From the NCBI RefSeq assembly GCF_026212465.1, contig NC_080062.1:4800865-4864864 (forward strand): DNA of 64,000 nt, in the 5' to 3' direction. Source of the DNA: Amaranthus tricolor (taxonomy: Eukaryota > Streptophyta > Magnoliopsida > Caryophyllales > Amaranthaceae). The position numbers were made by a program, and so were the translations under genes. The notes beneath the pieces were generated by a model. That model had not been told where the DNA came from. It saw nothing but the letters and a program-made list of their open reading frames with translations, and searched no databases. Shown here in pieces: positions 38,001 through 47,699 of this stretch. How positions within the stretch are numbered: the stretch's first letter is position 1; the number at the start of each line of letters is the position of its first letter.

Positions 38001-40121
38001 ATACGACTTTAACATTGCTGCGGTTTTGGCGATTGAAGGGAAATTTCATTTTATGCATCCATCCATTTGTAGATTGTTGTCACATTAGCTGAGAGTGTAT
38101 GCTCTTAAATTTGATATTTCATTACTTTAATATCATTAAGAAGCTATTACCGCCTAGGCAAGCTTTGAAGGGATTAGATGTATACAACCTTACCCTTGTT
38201 AGTGATGACAAAGAGGCTATTTCCTATTGATCATAGCAAACATCTACTACAACTTCACATGAGTAAAAATTACACATGATTTAATGAGCCTTTTTGATAT
38301 AGTCCATCTCCGGTCTCATTGAATTGAAGGAAATTTGATTTTACTTGATGAGTTCTAATATTGTGGATGTACTCCACTGATCTATACTTGTCACTTATAA
38401 TTTTCTACACTTGCGTTTTCGACCTTTTCTTTGCCTGGTTATTGGGTTTTTTGTTTGTCTTACCCTTGCGTTTCGGCTCTGTATTTATACTTTATAGTGC
38501 TTGAGGTTTTTAGTATAGCTATTAGAATGATAGAACTGGAGTCTTAATTAGGGGATCTTGGATTCTTTTTGTAGATTCCAATCACGCATTGCCTAACTAT
38601 TGATGTCTTTTTATTGCCATGGAATGATCATTTGCAAGATCAAGCTCTCTGTATCTTCTAAGGAACTTGCTGCTGTTGGGGTGATAGTTCATGAATTTAA
38701 AAAGTCCAAACCCAGCGTGACTTTGGGATGATGCTGGCATCCAGTGTCTTTTCTTACATTGTCTAAAAATTATGTATTGGTGCACCTCTATACAACATCC
38801 CATTACCCAGATGCCATTAAGTGAGTCCCAAGTCCCACCTACGGTGGAGTTTGGGGGTTTCGGGGGGTCGGGTGTACGCAAGCTTACCATTGTTAGTGAT
38901 AAGTGATAACAAAAAGATTGTTTTCGATTGATCCTTAGAGTAAACATCATCTGCAACTTCACATAAATACATAACTTAGAAGTGAACATGATTTAGTGGT
39001 CATTGTACTGTAGTCTACTATAATCTAAATCAGAAACTATAAATCCTTGGCTCCGTCTAAATAAAGGACACATATCACCTCTTATTTACTTGAAATTGTC
39101 TGAGAGTCAGGTGTCGTATTGGGTGTTGAAGAGTGTCCAATAAATGTTTTTGTGCTATGTAGAGTGTCGGATTCTAGTGTCGTTTGGCATCAACCCCCAA
39201 CATATGGGGTTTAGTGAGGCTTTGGAGTTTCAGAGGGTCTTCCTCGGTTTACAGTCTATCAATTGCATCCTTCTACGTTATTCATATTTAGATTCTTACA
39301 TTGGTGATCTTCAAAAAAAAAGATTCTTACATTGGTGATTGGCCTTCTGTCACTCTATAGGCTTTCGTAAAACTATGAAACGACTTAATAACACTCACTA
39401 TGATCCCTCGAGATTCTGCTATAGGCATCTACTTTCTCTAATTTTCTGTCTACTCTTACATTTCGTTGTCATACCCTCTTACAAAACAAATGTGCAGGTC
39501 TCTGGATCCTCCATTAAATCGTGTGTTCCAAAAATCGATCATGTATCCAGTGCTTCCTTTTTCCCGGCCAAATCAAGGCGAACCATGAGGTTGAACAGAA
39601 GGCTCAAACATCTATTAGTCGCAGAGAGTGATCAAATAATTACAGACCATGGTGAAAGTTCAAATGTAGAACCCGTTCCAGCTTCCACAGATTCTTCTCC
39701 TCCAGCTATTCAATCCGAAAAAAATGTTGTCGCTGATTCCGATCAAGTGAACAAAATCACTTCTGATGTTGATGTGCAATCTGCACAGAAGAAAGTGCCA
39801 CTAACCGCGCGAGAGAGATTAAGGGCAGCACGAGTTCTGAGTCGTTACTCAGATTCCAAGCCTTCTAAATCTGAAATGGGGCGTAGTGTATTGGATGCTT
39901 TGAAAGAGAGCGAGAAAGGAAAGAAGGGTCTTCCGCAAGCTCCTACAAACCTGTTTGATGACAGCAAAAGAGGAATGCCAAAGAAGGGTCTTACGTTTGA
40001 TTTACCTGGAGGTTTCGATCTGTTTCTGATCGGGTTTTCTTTTGTTTTTATAAGCACAGTCATGTTTGCAACAACTTACATCGTATGGAAAGTTGGCGCA
40101 ATTCATTACAATGAATTATAA
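32007..40121 (+). CDS. Putative plastid single-pass membrane protein, conserved, function unknown
   Basis: Two exons are inferred: 32007-32048 and 39498-40121, 221 aa, joined in phase 0 across a 7,449 bp GT-AG intron. Exon 1 encodes the Ser/Val-rich start MMAVSLHSVVSFNS. Exon 2 opens with VSGSSIKS after a pyrimidine-rich acceptor. The first 50 residues are Ser/Arg-rich with few acids, like a chloroplast transit peptide. A polar Ser/Asp/Glu middle follows, then a basic stretch KKVPLTARERLRAARVLSRY, a block APTNLFDDSKRGMPKKGL, and one membrane span (about 189-211) near the C-terminus. I recall similar uncharacterised plant thylakoid/plastid proteins (possibly At3g51510) but cannot confirm it. 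The exon 2 frame extends upstream to an ATG at 39339, so a one-exon model is an alternative. The intron holds an intact Copia in antisense. Confidence 0.72.
32828..33011 (-). repeat. 3' LTR of intact Copia
   Basis: A 184 bp LTR. It contains a 24 bp tandem duplication (unit ctaattacactaataaagtg plus aaga, about 32922-32969). Confidence 0.95.
33006..37601 (-). CDS. Copia gag-pol polyprotein
   Basis: One 1531-residue frame. Gag comes first, with a CCHC zinc knuckle (C277, C280, H285, C290). The protease motif is DCGA at 414-417, where most relatives have DSGA. Integrase has the HHCC finger (H544, H549, C571, C574) and D601, D664, E700 with D35E spacing. A linker has repeated DSENVDS units (915-941). 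Reverse transcriptase has YVDD at 1210-1213. RNase H (TDADW near 1374, YCDN near 1450) closes the protein, ending QLADILTKAVS...LEGEC. The last residues are encoded by the polypurine tract, and the final Cys codon and stop lie in the first bases of the 3' LTR. It looks like the RE1-like group of plant Copia; lineage needs a tree. Confidence 0.96.
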   Translation of the reverse strand: METDNKAVIQNPVTMENLMQLFAQLNSKKSTTETQNFQPIQIPEKLNHTNFTKWAKLMQLELGGRGRLNHITASPPSLEDPEYTKWSQRDSLVISWIIGNIDPELQNQFLDYPTSRDLWQGIEILYGGTKDGLQIFDLMVKANKIQQGRDPIEVYYSKLTGVWKEIDRRSPNPMNSPEDKTIYNQITQQNRLYQFLAGVDETLDKDRRDILNREPLPTPEEAFAIIRREINRRGIMRTEPPKPSQIESSGIGGGFTVRGRTEKPNFRRDDEKSGLRCTHCGGARHTKKGCFEIIGYPEWWGDRKRKGEKKSVVAVGTSEAPATGGEHGGEGGGCGTSLAASGMAEKAKEGGMSFCILESNLYGPLSCPNSTRNPKGPSPSPFRFKPNGKNVNHENKNTLGLVCEPNKNPRWIFDCGATDTMTFDSSDLETIFPPGKNNVQTANGEMVKTEGLGVIRISDNIKLSNCLFIPKLSHKLLSVSQLTKELNCIVNINSSGCTVQDAQTGEIIGHGTEEGGLYYVTQMPHQGKAMLVRGTVEQQLWMWHKRLGHPSLGYLKKLFPNLSSSNVSFDCEACILAKSHKHVYPNSDSRTDKPFVLIHSDVWGPAPAFNNHGFLYYVTFIDDCTRMSWVYFLRNKSDVYKTFVSFYKMAQTQFQTQIRILRSDNGTEYKNVDMNLFNDTNGLIHQTTCRDTPQQNGVAERKNRTLLEITRAIMIESAVPAYFWPEAVATATYLTNRLPTKSLNFSTPLDTLKTHTNIPSTHSLPPRVFGCVVYVHLPKRERNKLEPRAVKCVFVGYGITQKGYRCFNPVNKRLYVTMDCDFVETEFYYRHLPSKGETPNEGIDLSWLVYPRLSDLVPKEQVGDTTKATDNITQSDFTNIMPVSTVSESPVQENIEVRALDSGHINDSWIPEPADSENVDSENVDSADSENVDSADRESVDSTDIPSDNENVESHTDHSMGSRYELPPRSTRGIPPKRYDPEFESQRSKYPMNKAWEGNLSIQAKTFITALYSEGVPGTTEEALRNENWRSTMEDEINALIRNNTWEKCILPSGKKPVGCKWVFTIKHKADGSIERYKARLVAKGYTQTHGIDYDETFSPVANFNTIRVLFSIAANRDWPLYQFDVKNAFLHGDLSDEVYMEAPPGFSRGFSKGEGCRLKKALYGLKQSPRAWFGRFTMAMKKFGYKQSNADHTLFLKRRGTRVTCLIIYVDDMIITGDDKKEIERLRSKLFKEFEMKNLGSLKYFLGIEVLRSRMGIFISQRKYILDLLTETGMIDCRPADTPMVMNHKLQILENAELTNQTQYQKLVGKLIYLAHTRPDLAYAVGVVSRFMHKPQKQHLDAVYRILRYLKGTAGKGVLYRNHGHLDLHAFTDADWGADRDSRKSTSGYFAFVGGNLVSWKSKLQKVVAMSSAEAEFRGIAKGITEALWLRKLLKELGYNPEKSCELYCDNMAAIRISENPVQHDRTKHVEIDRHFIKDHLDGKVVTLPFVRSEDQLADILTKAVSTRVFNQALSKLDVRDATIQLEGEC
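33012..33024 (-). other. Polypurine tract of intact Copia
   Basis: On the minus strand CTTGAGGGGGAG lies directly before the 3' LTR. It is the expected plus-strand primer and also codes for the C-terminal LEGE. Confidence 0.85.
37649..37661 (-). other. Primer-binding site of intact Copia
   Basis: On the minus strand TGGTATCAGAGCC, complementary to the 3' end of initiator Met-tRNA, abuts the 5' LTR with no gap. Confidence 0.92.
37662..37845 (-). repeat. 5' LTR of intact Copia
   Basis: 184 bp, identical by eye to 32828-33011, including the internal 24 bp duplication; followed by GCTGC. Confidence 0.95.
38140..38290 (+). mobile_element. SINE-like remnant in intron
   Basis: The phrase gatgtatacaaccttaccct followed by tgttagtgatgacaaagagg and ctatttcctattgatc resembles the 3' body of tRNA-derived plant SINEs. 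The same order of phrases recurs at about 38870-38960. Confidence 0.45.
38806..39000 (+). mobile_element. Second SINE-like copy in intron
   Basis: agtcccacctacggtggag, gggggtttcggggggtcggg, tgtacgcaagcttaccattg and gattgttttcgattgatcc follow one another, as in tRNA-derived SINEs of plants. It is about 100 bp related to the copy at 38140, with insertions. No clean target duplication is visible. Confidence 0.5.
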
Positions 40122-40228
40122 TATGGCAATTTGCTTCAAACAGAACATATAAATGTTTTGAATCATAATGTGTAATTTAGTTTGTATACATTACCCATCT
40201 GTGTTTTAATGGAAATAGATGTGTTACT

Positions 40229-40427
40229 TGTTAGAAAAATAACCCACATGTGATCCCACATCGAAGAATTAAGGAGAGGTTGACCATCATATAAGTTTGA
40301 TGGGTTACTTTGCTATTATCAATTGGTTTTATGATGGAATTCCATCAATTTTATATGCGGTCAACTCTTTTCTTATGCAGGTTTTGTTGTGTACAAGTCC
40401 GTTAGCAAATTTATCATGGTATCCGAG
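40229..40427 (+). mobile_element. LTR plus primer-binding site remnant
   Basis: TGTTAGAAAAATAACCCAC starts an LTR-like stretch (40229-40416, TG...CA). The next 11 bases, TGGTATCCGAG, differ at one position from the usual Met-tRNA site. A phrase gggctcacgtgtgagag at about 40534 may be the remains of the polypurine end. No second LTR is seen, so this is a truncated TRIM or Copia end about 100 bp after the stop codon of the plastid-protein gene. Confidence 0.55.
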
Positions 40428-40429
40428 TT

Positions 40430-43400
40430 GAGAGCTGATATTTCCGATCAACTGGAAACAAGAAATTTTGGCTTTCCATAAAAAATAGTTTACGGGTTTA
40501 AAACAAATGACGTTTCCATCCAATTAAAAAATGGGCTCACGTGTGAGAGATTTGAAGAAAGTGTATGGATTTTACCAAGTATTTTGCTGTTCCCAAACAC
40601 TACATGGGTACTCGGACTAGCTAGGAAGTAACTTGTCCAAGCCCTAGGCTTGATTGAGTGTGTTGATTAAGTGTTGTTTAATTCTTATAATTGTCTATTT
40701 CTTAAATTAGGGTTTATGAACATTGAGTTTTCTTGATTCTAGGGCATTATTATGTGTTCTAATTAATTTAGGATATTTAGAAACAATGTTTTATATAGAG
40801 AGGAGTCGGTTCGAGGGGTGCTTATAAGTGTGATTGATGAGGATCCATGACAAATATATGGTCTTACATATGGGATTAAAACCCTTTGATTGTATATAAA
40901 CTTTTAAAATAATTAATCAGCTTGTAATTTGTTTTCTAATTTATATAGAGGTTGAGAATTTAATTTCTGTCACATCTCTTATCACATGGATAAAAGAAAA
41001 AGAATTTAACCGCTACTTTATAACTCTGGCAACTTAGTATATAATTTGTACAATCATAAAATAAAATATATGTTCTTCATTTGTACTCCTATTATTGTAT
41101 AATCCTCGTGTTCTACTAGACAACAAGATTTGAGATACTATTCTGTTTTTTTTTTAAAAAAAAATATTAGGTCCCGGAGGAAGAACATATACAAACATAT
41201 ATTGATATAATCTTCTAATTTCCATCTAATTCACCTTACAATTAATATTTTTATCTCATCTTTAATCATCATGTTCATAATAGCCAAGCTCTACACTAAC
41301 ATGACTCTGTCCCTACAAAAGAAATGATTTCAATATTTGGTCATTTTAAATAGTAAACACAATATTCTCGATACCACAATAAGTACAACATAAATTCTTA
41401 AATCAAATAATCTCATTATAAAACCATTTTATTGGATTGAAGTGCAAACATCTATCAATAAGTGGGTTCTAATACTATTGTTTCTTCTGTATTGGCCCAT
41501 TTATTCTGCTCCGCCATTCTATTTTGTTAGCTATGTATGAAAATTTCACATAAGGAATAACAAATTTAAACGTGATTTTTTATTATTATAAAAAAGGTTA
41601 AAATAATTTCATGTGAAATTTTATTAGATTCATTTCAATATAAATTCTATTAATATATATACTAGTATTTTTATAATTTTTTATGAAACGTATTTATAAA
41701 TATTACAGCTCAAATTATCATTAAAACTTGTGTAAAAATTCAATATAACTAATAAAATGAAACAGAGTAAGTATGTTAGTGTTTCATCATGATATTCCAT
41801 GATAGATATAAGATATCAAATAAATGATGAACATATTAAGATTATCATTAGAGCAATAAGGTGAAAAATCATTGCTCTAATTATGCTCAATTTGATAGAA
41901 TTTTCATATCTATCAAGAAAGTAGTACTACCACTTTTTATAACCATGATTCACATGAGTAATCTTTAGAAATTATAAAAAAAAAGTGTACTCATATGGGA
42001 TTAAACAACATAATGTGTGTGATGATTTTGGTCCATAAGATTCCTCTAGACATCATGATGTTCTTTTGATGTGAATAAAAACCAATTTTTCTAGGAGGGT
42101 GGGTTGGTGGTGGTAGGATGGAGGCAAATTTGTCCATTCAATCTAATTTAATCCTTATAATATTATTATAGTTTCACATTAATATTCTTGAGTTAAATTC
42201 ACAAATGATATTTGAGAAGCTATTTCATGATATTTTTAGATAATTATTAAAAATATTTAAATTATTATAAATTTTTGACCTGTTGAAATAAATATAAAAT
42301 TTAATCTGGTTGAATATTTTAATAGTTCTAAATCGAGAAAAGAAGGGTGCCACTATTGCAAACAGCCAACCACTATAACATTCTTAATTTATCAATTAAT
42401 TTTTTAAAATTTGAACGATATATATTAGTGACATTCCAATGTCCCTTTTATATTTAATTTTAATTTGTACCCTTACGATATGTCATTATCAAGAACAAAT
42501 TAAAAGAACGAGTTATATGAGTAACTGAAAATAGATGCTTCGTTTTGTTCCTGTAAATTTTTTTGATTCGCAATTATAGAGCCAAAGAGCTAAACGAATA
42601 AAATGAAGTTTTTCGAATATTAATAAGAACTATCTCATTATTTTTTATTTATTTATTCACTCTTTTTTAAAACAGGAGTATTATTTCATGTCCATGAATA
42701 GTTTGGGTTATGTATAAGATATTCAACTGTACTAACACCTTAAATTAAATGTCTATAGATTCAGCCATATATTATTAAACCCAATTCTCTTAGGTAATAA
42801 AGTATGTTTTATCTTTAGTTACTATATTAATAAATATTTAGAGTTGAAAATCTTAAATTAGACTAATATAATGATTAAAGGCTATTCTTTTTATTCTTAT
42901 TACAAAAGTTTGATTTCCACCCTTATAAAAATGATTGGTTTTTTTTTCTTCATACAAATTCTCTAATCTACCCGAATCAGAAATAGTAATATATGGCCCA
43001 ACCCTTAAGTCAGCACCTTGGTAAATGATAGAGCAAGTACATCATGAATCTACCTTGCGTAGGTTATATTGTAACAATCTTACCTAAAATAATGTACATC
43101 AAAAATTACATCCATAACTTCTTTATTACAACTATTTGTGTTTTCGTCATCTTAAATTTAAAGAGTAGTTAGAAGTCAAATATTAGGATTGCGTTGTGTA
43201 TTTTGGTAGATATAGGGTTTTATATATACTAAATACTACTATCAGTTATCAAATAATTTCTATTGAAATATCATCATCAGTAGATAGTATAATTAAATGG
43301 AGAAAGTATATATTAAAATCATCTATAAAAAACTTCATTTCTTAAAGGAGGAAGGATATGTAACTTAATGACAAATACCGTAAAATATTGTTATTTTTAT

Positions 43401-44100
43401 ATCATGTAACAAAATTCAAATTTATGCAAATTGAACGCGTTTCCTACTCACTAATGTGTTGCGATTTCTAGACTTGAGCAAAGGGGTTTTTGTTAGGTCG
43501 TGCCTAGAAACGACGCGATAACTCGCTTAAATGCAGTGTATGTCAAATCAGTACAAAGCTTTATGCTTCACCTCTAGCAAGTCTTGTATGAGAATATCTC
43601 ACCATGAGACAGCCCATACAAGCAAGCCAAATCTTTTATATATAAAAAAATTAAAATTAGTTAAACTTAAACGGTAGACGATAGCTACCATAATTCACTC
43701 TAAAATTTTTGTTTAAATATTTTTTTAATAATTTAAAATTGAGTTAACCCATATTAAGTTATTTCACGATAAAACGATCTTAGTAAAGAATTTGTCATAC
43801 TTTAAACAAATTATTAATTAGTTGGATAATTTATGATTTTCTTTAGGGAAAAAAATAAAGAAAATGAAAGAGCAGGAGTTTCTAACTGCCATCCGTTGAA
43901 TAACGTATTTTGATAAGCAATTTTAGGGAGAGATGGTTTAACCAACCCCATAAAATTTGCCGTTATAGCTAATTTTTTCAGTTACACCTAATCAATTAAT
44001 TTATTATAAAATACATAACTTCCCACACCAAAATATAACTTCTTTCTTTCTTTGCCATCTCTTCTTATATCATCTCTTCTTATCATTTTTTATTTATTCA
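40430..44100. other. Gene-poor AT-rich spacer
   Basis: No exon, RNA gene or complete element recognised. A Stowaway-family interior phrase lies around 41600-41765 (ttttattagattcatttcaa-like, ending gaaacagagtaagta). Palindromic GAGAC motifs lie near 43590. The CT-rich leader and a TATA-like atatatataata (about 44103) of the MYB gene close the region. Confidence 0.5.
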
Positions 44101-44193
44101 TACATATATATAATAATAACTCATCTTCCCATTTTCATTTACACAAACCCACAAAAAATAAAAAAATAAATAAATAAATAAATTTAACCCTCC

Positions 44194-45587
44194 ATGAAAG
44201 ACACCAAAAACGTCGTCGTAAAAGACAGAGTGAAGGGTTCATGGACCCCACAAGAAGATACAACATTGAAGACATTAGTAGATCAGCATGGTCCAAGAAA
44301 CTGGAGTTTGATTAGTGCAGGAATTCCAGGGAGATCAGGTAAACTATGGCGGACCCACAAAAAACATCCTACTATAAATTAAAAAAATTGTTCTCGATAA
44401 TCTCACTTATTGCCAATCTGCTATCTGCTGTGTACAATTTTGTAATAAATTATTTTCAAATATTTCAATCTTTGCATTTTTTGTTTTGTTGACAGCAATC
44501 TATGCGATAATTTAGTAGGTATCTATCCCTCATTAAACTCATTTCTTCTTCTTCCTTATACTTTGATATTTCTCTGATATGTAGCAAGGATGCTCTAAGT
44601 AAAATATATACAAAGGACAAATAATAAATAATAAATGGAATTATTCAAGATGATTTTCCGATTATAAATAGCTTACATTTTTTAAAAAAATTAAAATATG
44701 TTGAATATCTTAGTTTATTGGTTGTATAATTATTACTCTCCTTAATTCTCTTTTGACACTATTTATTGATCACTTTTAATTTATATATTATTTTTTATCT
44801 AGACGTCAATATAGTCAAGTGGGATCTTCTTTGATTCATCTCAATGTAAATTTTATTAATATCAAATTTTTATAATTTTTAATCATAACAATTTAAGATA
44901 TTTATAAATAAATTAATATATTAGATAGTTGTCAACTTAAAAAAAAATTAAAAGAAGTATATATCAAATTTTGAGAATTTATAATATTAAAATTTTAAAT
45001 TCGCCCCTGCAGGTAAATCATGCAGATTAAGATGGTGTAATCAGTTAAGCCCAGATGTACAGCACAAGCCTTTTAGCCCATCAGAGGATGAGATTATTAT
45101 CCAGGCCCATAAGGCCCATGGTAATAGGTGGGCCACCATTGCGAAACTTCTTCCAGGGAGAACCGATAATGCTATTAAGAATCACTGGAATAGTTCTTTG
45201 AGAAGGAAACGTGGGGTCCCACAAGTTATAAACGAGTTAGGTACTGAGTTGAAGCGGCAGCGAGTTGAGGTTGTATTACCTGAGTCTGACTCGGTGGAGG
45301 TTAAAAAAGAGGTGAGTTCGGGTGTGGTGATGGAGCAGGATAATAACGGTGGAGGTGAGGGATCAGACGGTGTGGAGACTGTTTTGACGCTTTTACCCCC
45401 TGGGAAGGGGACACGTGATGGGAGATGTGATGAGATGAAGATCATGATGAAATCAACAGTGGAGATGAAGAATCATTGGTTAGATTTGATGCAAAGAATG
45501 ATAGCTAAGGAAGTCAAGAGTTATATTGATCAGCTGGATATTCGGCCCAAGAATGATAATAAAGTTCGGCCTACACCATATTCTTAA
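44194..45587 (+). CDS. R2R3-MYB transcription factor, MYB44/73/77-like
   Basis: Two exons, 44194-44338 and 45013-45587, phase 1 join within [11 protein letters not shown]; 239 aa. The R2 repeat has W17, W37, W56 and R3 has F69, W88, W107, all at standard spacing. The repeats contain [20 protein letters not shown] and [15 protein letters not shown], typical of subgroup 22 (MYB44, 70, 73, 77) and the related subgroup 23. Near the C-terminus [17 protein letters not shown] resembles the conserved MIxxEVRSYM motif of subgroup 22. A short LTLLPPG stretch (about residue 160) is also present. The protein should bind MYB sites in the nucleus. Subgroup 22 genes are usually intronless, so the 674 bp intron is unusual. 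The intron contains a Stowaway-family sequence (about 44735-44965). A CT-rich leader precedes the ATG. Confidence 0.93.
44735..44965. mobile_element. Stowaway-family MITE copy in MYB intron (degenerate)
   Basis: tactctccttaattctcttt starts the segment, and the interior has gtgggatcttctttgattca plus tctcaatgtaaattttatta, the same interior phrases as at 2703 and 52022. The right end (aaaagaagtatat) is eroded. Removing it would leave an intron of about 440 bp. Confidence 0.5.
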
Positions 45588-47293
45588 GCCCAATAAGAGT
45601 AATAATATATTTTTTCTGTCCACATGACTTTGCCCCATATGATTGATATATGTGACAATTTTTCTAATCATATAATCAAAACTCAAACATACAAACAAAA
45701 TAGTTTTTTTCATTTCCGGGATTTTAATAATTATTTTGAAAACAATTCCATAAAACTTTACATAGTTCTTTCATTCTGTTTTAAAAGCTACGCAAGGGCT
45801 TTAAACAAGAATTAAGAAAATGGTATCTTATTTTAATAAACCATTATAACTCCTAAAGAGGTAGATGTAAAAATTATTGGGTAAGGGGCTGGAAAAAGTA
45901 AAGGCTATTGATAATTACTTAATTATTTTTGACCAAAAATAATAATAATGCAAATAATTGTATAAGTTGATAAATAAAAAAATGCGCAAGGATGATGTAA
46001 TTGAACAAGTATTAAGGAAGAAGAAACCTTATATCAAGAAGAGTTGAGAGTTCACTAGTTAAAGCACTATCCTTTATACAATATGTTAAAATAATAGGAA
46101 TGGAGCTGCTTGCATAATTTGAAGCATGATAAACTTTTCAGCTAATCAGCGACATTTCTCGGGCAGTCTATTTAAATTTAATGCATACTCTTATTTTACA
46201 TTTTTCTTTATAGGCCGACTCAATTAGACATGATCTTTCAAAGAGACCGTCTCTCACAAGAATTTGTATAAACTTTTTACTTTTAAAAATCGAGTTTTAT
46301 TTTAATTAGATTAAATATTATGTTGTAAATCTTTATATAATATGTTAAAAAATTATCAATATTTAATTTTTTTTTTTTAACCATTTGGTGTTTATGATCA
46401 AAAGTTGCTCAAAACCACTATTATTCAATCAATATATTTTATCTTATAATAACATAATCATAAAATAAAGGTATAGATTAAGGTGAGATAACACAAATAT
46501 GCGAACCAAATATTTGAGGTACTGAGCTATTCTCATAAGCATACGTATAATAAAGATATGAAGATAATGATACTCATTTCAGTCTACTATAAATTATTTT
46601 TCTTTCACACCAAATTAATTTAAATGACCAATAATTTGCAAAAAGAAAGAACCAAAAATTAAAACAAACATAAATGTGAATTATTCAATCAATTGAAGTA
46701 AAGTTGTGTTCTTCCATCATCAAAAACCAAACCCAAAACTAAATTGAAGTAAAGTTGAGTCGAACACAAGTATTTATTCTATTATAAATTTAAAAATGAC
46801 AAAACTTAGAGAAGTTATTCTCAAAATGTGAATTTTAGTCGATTCTAGATTTCAAAAAAATAATTTACAAACTGCAAACAATTCATCCCACAAGAAACAT
46901 AGATGTTTAAGATCAAATAAAATGATTCAAGTAATATTTTCATGAAATCACAAGCACTACAAACACAATAAACCTATTAATCTAATACAACTAATAGTAT
47001 AATATTACTTCCATGAATCCAAAGTCACCATCATTTCCAAATTATCATAGATCTAGCAATTCATAAATCATAACAAATAATATTGAGCAAAATAAAGCAA
47101 AATTATGTAAATTAATCCACATATAGTACTCCAAAATTCATGTTTATCAAAATGTATGAATAACATGACACAAAAACTTAGTACCTAATAAAGTCCGATA
47201 GCCATGGATATAGCTATTCAATTGACGAACTAAGATCAAACGAAACAGTAAAGGATAAAACTAGAAGTAATCATGGCGGTCAAAGATCATCTT
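45588..47293. other. Spacer between convergent MYB and eL41 genes
   Basis: It contains the 3' regions of both genes. A GAGACCGTCTC palindromic motif lies at about 46240-46252. No other feature recognised. Confidence 0.5.
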
Positions 47294-47474
47294 CTATTTA
47301 GATCTCTGTCTCATCTTTCGGCGCTTCCTCTTCAATCTCCTCATACGCTTCTTCTTCCACTGTAAAAAAAAATAAATCAAAACAGTCGAAGAATGTAAAA
47401 TTGATTTAAAGGCGACGAGAGTTAATGATTGCATCTATAAATAATAAATCGAAGAAATATACCTTGGCTCTCAT
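47294..47474 (-). CDS. RPL41: Ribosomal protein eL41 (RPL41)
   Basis: Two exons on the minus strand: 47463-47474 (MRAK, four codons) and 47294-47359 (21 codons plus stop), joined in phase 0 across a 103 bp GT-AG intron. The 25-residue product, beginning MRAKWKKKRMRRL and ending MRQRSK, has the length and composition of eukaryotic eL41, the smallest ribosomal protein: almost entirely Arg and Lys, a single helix at the subunit interface. It is far below usual gene-calling limits. Telo-boxes and TGGGCT elements lie upstream, as in other plant ribosomal-protein genes. The neighbouring clathrin and ATL genes match the eL41 neighbourhood of Arabidopsis as I recall it. Confidence 0.95.
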
Positions 47475-47505
47475 GGTGAGTAGATGACGAAGGACGGCAA
47501 ACTCA

Positions 47506-47689
47506 AAACCCTAATCTGAAAAGGTCCCAAAGAGAAAAAAACAGGAAGTTTTGTTAAGAAATGCGAAATTAGGGTTTTCGGTTTTTTATAGTGCAAAAAT
47601 TTGGGATGCGGATTGTAAGGGCTTTTGAAAGGGTTGAATTCGTTTTTGGGCTTCCTTATTGCAACTTGGTACAGGGATCGGACTGGGCT
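47506..47689 (-). promoter_or_regulatory. eL41 promoter and leader with telo-boxes and site II
   Basis: Upstream of the ATG (which ends at 47474) are two telo-box-like AAACCCTAA motifs (47506-47514 on plus and 47569-47577 inverted), a TATAAAA on the minus strand at 47583-47589, and two TGGGCT site II-type motifs (47647-47652 and 47684-47689). Telo-box with site II is the known signature of plant translation genes driven by TCP-type factors in dividing cells. Confidence 0.7.
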
Positions 47690-47699
47690 TAGTAATATT

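Noticed and set aside
38597..38989. 130-residue minus-strand frame in the intron
   Set aside because: Overlaps a SINE-like repeat and has no recognisable domain.
39339..39497. Extension of the plastid-protein frame to an ATG at 39339
   Set aside because: A polypyrimidine tract and AG at 39497 followed by a phase-matching upstream exon with a transit-peptide-like start fit better; kept only as an alternative.
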